A DNA stretch of 6,839 nt, taken from the NCBI GenBank assembly GCA_946637575.1, contig CAMPBJ010000053.1:1-6839 (forward strand), written 5' to 3'. The DNA comes from an uncultured Clostridia bacterium. GTDB taxonomy: Bacteria; Bacillota; Clostridia; Christensenellales; Borkfalkiaceae. The notes under the pieces are model-generated. The model did not search any database. It saw only the letters and a list, made by a program, of their open reading frames with translations, and was not told where the DNA came from. This document shows positions 1-4,724 of the stretch, piece after piece. The first letter of the stretch is position 1; every line of letters begins with the position of its first letter. The position numbers and the translations under genes are program-made.

Positions 1-1140
1 TGGCCGATCTTTTTAATGGCGTTGGGACTTCCGCTTCCTAAAACGGTTTACGGACACGGCTGGCTTTTACAGGACGGCGGGAAGATGAGCAAGAGTAAAG
101 GCAACGTCATCTATGCGGACGATCTTGTAAGCCTTTTCGGGAAAGACGCGGTCAGGTACTACGTTCTCTCCGCGATGCCGCACGATAACGACGGACTTAT
201 TTCATGGGATTCTGTAATTAACGTCTTTAACAGCGACCTTGCGAACGTTTTGGGCAACCTCGTCAGCAGAACGGTCGCGATGACGAACAAGTACTTTAAC
301 GGGATAGTGGAAGACGGCGGAGTAAAAGAAGACGTCGATAGCGATCTGATGGCGGTGGTACACGGCGCGTTTTTAAAAGTCAAAGAGAAGATTGACGGCT
401 ATAAGGTAGCCGACGCGCTCGTTGAAGTGATGAACATATTCAGGCGCGCGAATAAATATATCGACGAAACCACGCCCTGGATACTCGCAAAATCCGAAGA
501 TGGTAAGCCGCGGCTTAAAACCGTGCTTTATAACCTTTCCGAAGCGATAACGGTCGGCGCAAGTTTATTAGCGCCGTTTATGCCTGACACCGCAAGTAAG
601 ATCGCGGAAAATATGGGGCACGAACTTTTGGCGTTCGACGAGTTAGACTCTTTCGGGAGAAACGGCGCGTTTAAGGTAAAGGAAAACCCCGAAATGCTCT
701 TTGCAAGGCTTGATCAGAACGATATGCAGGAAAAAATAGCGAAACTTAACGAAGAAAAGAAGACCGAAGAGAAAAAGGCGGAAAACAAAATGGAACACGT
801 AAACGAAAAGAAACCCGAGATAGATATAAACGAATTCGCGAAAGTGGAACTTAAAATCGCGAAAGTCATCGCGTGCGAAAAAGTGGAAAAGAGTAAAAAA
901 CTCTTAAAACTCACGGTAAAGGTTGGGGACGAAGAACGCACGGTCGTATCCGGAATAGCGAACTTCTATACCCCCGAAGAACTCGTAGGCAAAAAACTCG
1001 CGATGATAACCAACTTAAAACCGGCAAAACTCTGCGGAATAGAGAGTCAGGGCATGATACTTTGCGCGGAAGATCAAAACGGCACGGTAGCCTACCTTTC
1101 GCCCGAAAAGGACGTTGAAGACGGCAGCGGTATCTTTTAA
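1..1140 (+). CDS. metG: Methionine--tRNA ligase, C-terminal part (5' end outside window)
   Basis: Cytosolic class I aminoacyl-tRNA synthetase that charges tRNA-Met with methionine. The frame is open from base 1 (first residues WPIFLMALGLPLPK), so the ATG at 16 is internal and the true start lies upstream. Counting residues from base 1, the class I signature KMSKS is at 28-32 (nt 82-96), followed by GNVI. The helical anticodon-binding domain follows, with the family motif TTPWILAK around W160. A very charged Glu/Lys linker spans about 241-274. An OB-fold tRNA-binding domain (Trbp111/EMAP-II type) covers about 275-379, with the typical VELKIAKV opening and the SQGMILCA motif near its end. That fused domain is usual for long bacterial MetG and helps dimerisation and tRNA binding. 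The HIGH motif and zinc knuckle are not visible because the N-terminal part is missing. The stop codon shares one base with the tatD start. Identification is secure. Confidence 0.97.
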   Translation, partial: WPIFLMALGLPLPKTVYGHGWLLQDGGKMSKSKGNVIYADDLVSLFGKDAVRYYVLSAMPHDNDGLISWDSVINVFNSDLANVLGNLVSRTVAMTNKYFNGIVEDGGVKEDVDSDLMAVVHGAFLKVKEKIDGYKVADALVEVMNIFRRANKYIDETTPWILAKSEDGKPRLKTVLYNLSEAITVGASLLAPFMPDTASKIAENMGHELLAFDELDSFGRNGAFKVKENPEMLFARLDQNDMQEKIAKLNEEKKTEEKKAENKMEHVNEKKPEIDINEFAKVELKIAKVIACEKVEKSKKLLKLTVKVGDEERTVVSGIANFYTPEELVGKKLAMITNLKPAKLCGIESQGMILCAEDQNGTVAYLSPEKDVEDGSGIF

Positions 1141-1907
1141 TGTTCATCGACACGCACGCGCATTTAGACGACGTAAAGTTTGACGACAAAAGCGCGGTCG
1201 TAAAAGCGTACGAAACAGCGGGGGTAAAACTTGTCGTTAACATGGGTTGCGACCTTAAATCGTCAAAAGATAGCCTTGCTCTTTCCGAAAGGTTTAATAG
1301 CGTTTACTTTGCCGTAGGATTTCACCCAGAGTACGCGGAAGAGTTTTCCGAAGACGGATTAAAGACCTTAAAACAACTTGCAAAGCACGAAAAGTGCCTT
1401 GCGATAGGCGAAATAGGGCTTGACTATCACTACGAGGGATTTGATCGGGAAAAGCAGGAAAAAGCCTTTCTTTCCCAGATCGCGCTCGCAAACGACTTGG
1501 GACTTCCCGTATCCGTTCACTCGCGCGACGCGACGGCGGACACGCTGGAACTTTTTAAGGGGAACAAGGAACTACTTAAAAACGGCTTTATTATGCATTG
1601 TTTTTCGGGCAGCAAAGAGACGGCGAAAGAGTATCTCGATTTGGGCGGGTATTTAGGATTCGGCGGAACGGTAACGTTTAAAAACTCCGTTCGAGCAAAA
1701 GAGGTCGCGGCGTACTGCCCGATAGAAAGACTCCTTACCGAAACCGACAGTCCTTATCTTGCGCCCGAGCCCAAAAGGGGAACGGTCAATTCGCCAGAAA
1801 ATATTCCGATAATCGCAAAATACCTTGCTGACCTTCGGGGAATAAGCACCGAAGAACTTGAGATCGCGGTAGAAAACAACGCGAAGAGAATATTTAAAAA
1901 ACTGTAA
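1140..1907 (+). CDS. tatD: TatD family metal-dependent DNase/hydrolase
   Basis: TatD-type TIM-barrel hydrolase of 255 residues, the normal family length. The metal-binding and catalytic signature is complete: HAH at residues 6-8, GEIGLDYHY with E91, VHSRDA with H127, HCFSGS with H153, and ETDSPYLAP with D203. Family members are cytosolic Mg/Mn-dependent 3'-5' exonucleases or deoxyribonucleases linked to DNA repair and RNA/DNA turnover. The exact substrate cannot be read here. The ATG overlaps the metG stop (TAATG at 1138-1142) and there is no strong Shine-Dalgarno sequence, so translation is probably coupled to metG. The metG-tatD order is the one seen in Bacillus (metS-yabD) and many other Bacillota. 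Start choice is firm because MFIDTHAHLD is the standard N-terminus. Confidence 0.96.
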   Translation: MFIDTHAHLDDVKFDDKSAVVKAYETAGVKLVVNMGCDLKSSKDSLALSERFNSVYFAVGFHPEYAEEFSEDGLKTLKQLAKHEKCLAIGEIGLDYHYEGFDREKQEKAFLSQIALANDLGLPVSVHSRDATADTLELFKGNKELLKNGFIMHCFSGSKETAKEYLDLGGYLGFGGTVTFKNSVRAKEVAAYCPIERLLTETDSPYLAPEPKRGTVNSPENIPIIAKYLADLRGISTEELEIAVENNAKRIFKKL

Positions 1908-1912
1908 ATCCG

Positions 1913-1935
1913 ACCGACCGCGCACCGCGGTCGGT
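1913..1935 (+). other. Perfect 10-bp hairpin in the tatD-rsmA spacer
   Basis: Inverted repeat accgaccgcg (1913-1922), loop cac (1923-1925), then cgcggtcggt (1926-1935). All ten pairs are Watson-Crick and mostly G-C. On the + strand it is followed by TAAAAAAAGAAAAAA, not by a T-run, so it is not a canonical intrinsic terminator in the direction of the operon. On the - strand the bases after the stem are also not a good U-tract. It lies six nt after the tatD stop and 15 nt before the rsmA ATG. An RNA stability, processing or translation-control element is a reasonable inference, and nothing here proves which. Confidence 0.7.
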
Positions 1936-1950
1936 TAAAAAAAGAAAAAA

Positions 1951-2787
1951 ATGAAGACCTTAAAGCAAGAACTTTTCGAGCGCAAAATCGTCCTTAAAAA
2001 GAAGTTCGGTCAGAACTTTCTGACCGACGAAACGTTGCTTTTAAAAATCGTTTCCGAAAGCGGAGTAAACGATTCCCTTTCCGTACTCGAAATAGGTTGC
2101 GGTGCGGGTGCGCTTACGAAAGTGCTGTGCGAGAACGCAAAAAGCGTTTTAGGATACGAGATAGACGAAACCTTAAAACCCTTGCTGTCGGATAAACTGT
2201 CGGGCTTTGACAACGTGGAGATCGTGTATAAAGACGTCTTAAAAGACGGGGTAAAGGCGGTCGAAAAGAAGATCGGCGGAAAGTACGCGCTTATTGCAAA
2301 CCTGCCGTACTACATAACCACGCCCATCGTCATGGAGTTTTTGGAGAACGCGGAAAACCTGGAGTTTATGACGGTGATGGTGCAGGAAGAAGTCGCGGAC
2401 AGGTTCTGCGCGACCGAAAAGAACTCGGACTACGGCGCGATAACGGTGGGAATAAACCTTCGCGGAAAGGCTGAAAAACTGTTTAAGGTCGGAAGAGAGA
2501 AGTTCACCCCCGCGCCGAACGTGGATTCCGCGGTGGTAAAAATCACGTTAGATAACGGCAAGTTTAAAAACGCCGATTTAAAAGAAGTAAGAAAGGTGGT
2601 GCGCGGCGCGTTTTCGAGCAGAAGAAAGACGCTCGTAAACAACCTTATGCTGTCCTTTAAGTTGCCGCGCGCGGTCGCGGAAAGCGTCGTTTTGACTTCG
2701 GGTTTTCCGCTTACGGTAAGGGGAGAGGAACTCTCGGCGGAAGACTTCGTGCGGCTTACCGACGTTTTGGGGAAGATAAATGGATAG
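1951..2787 (+). CDS. rsmA: 16S rRNA (adenine1518-N6/adenine1519-N6)-dimethyltransferase
   Basis: RsmA/KsgA uses S-adenosylmethionine to dimethylate two adjacent adenines in helix 45 of 16S rRNA, a late step of 30S subunit maturation in the cytosol. Its loss gives kasugamycin resistance in other bacteria. The 278-residue length is typical. Visible motifs are KKKFGQNFL at 17-24, the SAM-binding VLEIGCGAGALT at 45-56, the catalytic NLPYY at 117-121, FTPAPNVDSAVVKI at 185-198, and FSSRRKTL at 221-228 in the C-terminal helical domain. The start MKTLKQELFE fits the family. The ATG is preceded only by an A-rich stretch (1937-1950) with no recognisable Shine-Dalgarno, and by a strong hairpin. In Bacillus the RNase M5 gene rnmV precedes this gene, but it is absent from this spacer. 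The 3' end overlaps rdgB by 8 nt. Confidence 0.97.
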   Translation: MKTLKQELFERKIVLKKKFGQNFLTDETLLLKIVSESGVNDSLSVLEIGCGAGALTKVLCENAKSVLGYEIDETLKPLLSDKLSGFDNVEIVYKDVLKDGVKAVEKKIGGKYALIANLPYYITTPIVMEFLENAENLEFMTVMVQEEVADRFCATEKNSDYGAITVGINLRGKAEKLFKVGREKFTPAPNVDSAVVKITLDNGKFKNADLKEVRKVVRGAFSSRRKTLVNNLMLSFKLPRAVAESVVLTSGFPLTVRGEELSAEDFVRLTDVLGKING

Positions 2788-3349
2788 AATTGTCGTCGCC
2801 TCCGCAAACGCGGGAAAAATAAGAGAGATCGCAAGTCTTATAAAGGGCGTAGAGGTTTTGGGGTACAAGGATTTGGGGCTCGACTTCGACGTAGAGGAGA
2901 CGGGCAACACATTTTTTGAAAACGCGCTCATTAAAGCTCGCGCGGTGTACAATAAAACGGGTATTCCCGTTCTTTCCGACGACAGCGGACTCGAAGTTTT
3001 CGCTCTAAACGGCGCGCCCGGGATATATAGCGCGAGATACTCGGCGGAGCATACGGACGACGCGAATATAAAAAAACTTCTTGAAGAGTTAAGGGATAAG
3101 GACAATAGAGAAGCAAGGTTTTCGTGCTGTATGGTCTATTACGACGGAAAGAGAATAATCACCGAAACGGGAACGACCGAAGGCGAGATACTTAAAGAAA
3201 AGCAAGGAAACGGCGGATTCGGGTACGATCCCGTGTTCTATTCGTATGACTTAAAAAAGTGTTTCGGGGTTTCGACGCCCGAAGAGAAGAACTCTGTTTC
3301 ACACAGATCGCGCGCCTTAGCAAAGATAATAAAGCGCGTCACGGAGTAA
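2780..3349 (+). CDS. rdgB: XTP/dITP diphosphatase (non-canonical purine NTP pyrophosphatase)
   Basis: RdgB/HAM1-family enzyme of 189 residues that hydrolyses ITP, dITP and XTP to monophosphates and pyrophosphate. It keeps deaminated purines out of DNA and RNA. The family landmarks are all present: the nucleotide-binding SANAGKIREI at 8-17 (family T/S-x-N-x-x-K), EETGNTFFENA at 39-49, SDDSGLEV at 66-73 with the catalytic Asp pair D67/D68, GAPGIYSARYS at 78-88, GFGYDPVF at 146-153, and SHRSRAL at 174-180 near the C-terminus. The ATG lies inside the end of rsmA (8-nt overlap) with a weak GGGGAAG ribosome site at 2769-2775, so coupling to rsmA is likely. The stop is one nucleotide before the first chrA gene. 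No oddity is visible, and function is secure. Confidence 0.97.
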   Translation: MDRIVVASANAGKIREIASLIKGVEVLGYKDLGLDFDVEETGNTFFENALIKARAVYNKTGIPVLSDDSGLEVFALNGAPGIYSARYSAEHTDDANIKKLLEELRDKDNREARFSCCMVYYDGKRIITETGTTEGEILKEKQGNGGFGYDPVFYSYDLKKCFGVSTPEEKNSVSHRSRALAKIIKRVTE

Positions 3350-3350
3350 A

Positions 3351-3944
3351 ATGAGTAAGTTAAAAGAACTTTTCGTCCTGTTTTTAACTTTTTTTAAAAT
3401 AGGACTTATAACGTTCGGTGGCGGCTACGCGATGGTGGCGATAATCGAGCGCGAATTTACGGAAAGAAAGAAATGGCTTTCCGCCGAAGAGTTCGCGGAC
3501 GTTCTCGCTATCGCGGAAAGTACGCCCGGACCTATCTCCGTAAACTCGGCGACTTTTATAGGATACAAGCGCCGCGGGTTTTGGGGCGCGTTCTTTTCGA
3601 CCTTGGGGCTTATCCTTCCGTCGCTTATCATAATTTTCGTAATCTCCCTGTTTTTCGACAGGTTTATGGAATTAGAGTACGTAAAGTACGCCTTTTACGG
3701 AATAAGGGCGGGCGTGTCGTTTTTGATACTCTCCGCCGGCATAAGGCTCTTTTTGAAACTCAAAAAAACGCCTTATAACACGATCGCGTTTATTCTGTCC
3801 GCCACGCTTTTAGTTGCGATCAGTCTTTTTTCCTGGAACTTTTCGTCAGTATTTATAATCCTTATCGGCGGCGGGATAGGACTGCTTTCGTGGCTTATCG
3901 GATTTATAAGGAACAAAACCAAAGAGAAAGGGGGTAGAAAGTAA
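3351..3944 (+). CDS. chrA: CHR-family chromate transporter, first half of a split pair
   Basis: Integral membrane protein of 197 residues with a single CHR domain. Motifs are FFKIGLITFGGGYAM at 14-28, a charged stretch ending in W42, the hallmark AIAESTPGPISVN at 53-65, ATFIGYKRRG at 67-76, then several hydrophobic segments (about 78-102, 114-134, 144-161, 165-186) and a basic tail. In two-domain ChrA proteins (about 400 residues) two such halves are fused. Here they are separate genes, as in the short-chain CHR proteins of Bacillus and other Bacillota, where both halves act together. Characterised members export chromate with antiport. Whether this one moves chromate, sulfate or another anion cannot be told from sequence. 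A GGAG ribosome site at 3343-3346 sits within the rdgB 3' end. The stop overlaps the partner's start. Confidence 0.92.
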   Translation: MSKLKELFVLFLTFFKIGLITFGGGYAMVAIIEREFTERKKWLSAEEFADVLAIAESTPGPISVNSATFIGYKRRGFWGAFFSTLGLILPSLIIIFVISLFFDRFMELEYVKYAFYGIRAGVSFLILSAGIRLFLKLKKTPYNTIAFILSATLLVAISLFSWNFSSVFIILIGGGIGLLSWLIGFIRNKTKEKGGRK

Positions 3945-4522
3945 TGCCCGTTCTTCTCGACTTGTTTTTAACCTTTTTAAAGATAGGCGCGGTATCCTTC
4001 GGCGGCGGATACTCTATGATCCCGCTGGTAACCGAAGAAGTCGTCGGTAAAGGCTGGATGACCGAAAGTCAGGTTCTGGACTTTATCGCGGTGTCCGAAA
4101 GCACGCCGGGTCCTGTCGCGGTGAATATGGCGACTTTCGTCGGCGCAACGCAGGGCGGAATACTCGGCGCGCTTATATCCACCTTTGGCGTGGTCCTTCC
4201 CGCGTTCGTTATAATACTCGTCGTCGCGTCAGTCTTAAAAGGCTTACTTAAATACGCGCCGACCAACGCGTTTTTATGCGGAGTTCGTCCCGTCGTCATG
4301 GGGCTTATCGTCGGAACGGGCGTAACCCTTATTCTTACCGTGATTTTCGGTTTAAGCAGAATAAGCGATTCGTTGTCCTTTGACTACCGCGCGTTTTTCA
4401 TCTTCTCTTTCGTCGCGTTTTTAAGCGTTTTATATAAGAAGATGAAGAAGAGAACGTTATCCCCGATCGTTATAATACTCATTTCGGCGGTTTTCGGCAT
4501 AGTTTTATACGGTTTTCTGTAA
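3944..4522 (+). CDS. chrA: CHR-family chromate transporter, second half of a split pair
   Basis: Second single-CHR-domain membrane protein, 192 residues, partner of the preceding gene. It repeats the same motifs at nearly the same positions: FLKIGAVSFGGGYSM at 11-25, W38, AVSESTPGPVAVN at 49-61, ATFVGATQGG at 63-72, then hydrophobic segments at about 74-99, 111-137, 149-164 and 171-192. The two halves differ enough to suggest an old duplication, and related split pairs are thought to form a heteromer with opposite membrane orientation. TAATG at 3942-3946 gives a 1-nt overlap with the first half, and a G-run at 3930-3934 can serve as ribosome site, so the two are probably made in equal amounts. 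This is the last gene before the terminator. Substrate is unproven. Confidence 0.92.
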   Translation: MPVLLDLFLTFLKIGAVSFGGGYSMIPLVTEEVVGKGWMTESQVLDFIAVSESTPGPVAVNMATFVGATQGGILGALISTFGVVLPAFVIILVVASVLKGLLKYAPTNAFLCGVRPVVMGLIVGTGVTLILTVIFGLSRISDSLSFDYRAFFIFSFVAFLSVLYKKMKKRTLSPIVIILISAVFGIVLYGFL

Positions 4523-4532
4523 TTTTTGATAA

Positions 4533-4547
4533 AAACAACCGTTGTTT
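4533..4547. repeat. Short inverted repeat after the chrA pair
   Basis: The 7-base arms aaacaac and gttgttt flank a single central C (4540). The dyad lies between the chrA stop and the terminator. It could be a protein-binding site, but the arms are A/T-rich and the position downstream of the genes gives no clear role. It may be chance. Confidence 0.3.
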
Positions 4548-4569
4548 ATGTTTTATGCCCGATTTCGTC

Positions 4570-4604
4570 AGTCGTTTCCTTGCGAAACGGCTTTTTAATT
4601 TTTT
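4570..4604 (+). terminator. Intrinsic (Rho-independent) terminator closing the metG-chrA operon
   Basis: Stem agtcgtttc (4570-4578), loop cttgc (4579-4583), then gaaacggct (4584-4592). This gives nine pairs including one G-U, followed directly by TTTTTAATTTTTT (4592-4604). It sits about 48 nt after the last CHR gene and before the next promoter, so it separates the housekeeping operon from the repeat-protein gene. The shape is fully typical. Confidence 0.9.
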
Positions 4605-4635
4605 AACAAAAAATGAAAAATTTTACAAAAAACAG

Positions 4636-4664
4636 TTGAAATTTAAAATCCTTTGTGATACAAT
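4636..4664 (+). promoter_or_regulatory. SigA-type promoter with extended -10, driving the Cys/His-repeat protein
   Basis: The -35 box is TTGAAA (4636-4641), the spacer is exactly 17 nt, and the -10 box is TACAAT (4659-4664), preceded by TGA (4656-4658), which is an extended -10. A-tracts at 4607-4634 upstream resemble an UP element. Transcription would start near 4671, giving a leader of about 54 nt. Each box differs from consensus by one base, so a strong vegetative promoter is predicted. Confidence 0.85.
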
Positions 4665-4680
4665 GTACGGAGAAACAATA

Positions 4681-4704
4681 GGGGGGAGTGTTTTTTGTCC
4701 CCTT
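4681..4704 (+). other. Leader hairpin (G-run pairing with C-run)
   Basis: GGGGGGA (4681-4687) can pair with TCCCCTT (4698-4704), with two G-U pairs at the base and a loop gtgttttttg. It sits in the predicted 5' leader, about 10 nt after the inferred transcription start and ending 9 nt before the GGAGG site. A 5'-end hairpin of this kind often protects mRNA from decay. A regulatory role is possible but not shown, and no known riboswitch is recognised. Confidence 0.5.
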
Positions 4705-4713
4705 AAGAATAAT

Positions 4714-4718
4714 GGAGG
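4714..4718 (+). promoter_or_regulatory. Ribosome binding site of the repeat protein
   Basis: GGAGG, six nt before the ATG at 4725. This near-perfect Shine-Dalgarno fixes the start of the long open frame and contrasts with the weak or absent sites in the upstream operon. Confidence 0.9.
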
Positions 4719-4724
4719 TAGTTT

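Noticed and set aside
1913..1950. Intrinsic terminator between tatD and rsmA
   Set aside because: The stem is strong but the following + strand tract is A-rich, not T-rich. The - strand side also lacks a proper T-run.
2578..3105. 175-codon open frame on the - strand across rsmA/rdgB
   Set aside because: Both overlapped genes are certain and fully conserved in motif content. The antisense product is Ser/Arg-rich with no domain.
4671..4724. Riboswitch in the leader of the repeat protein
   Set aside because: About 54 nt with one simple hairpin is too short and lacks any conserved core I can recognise.
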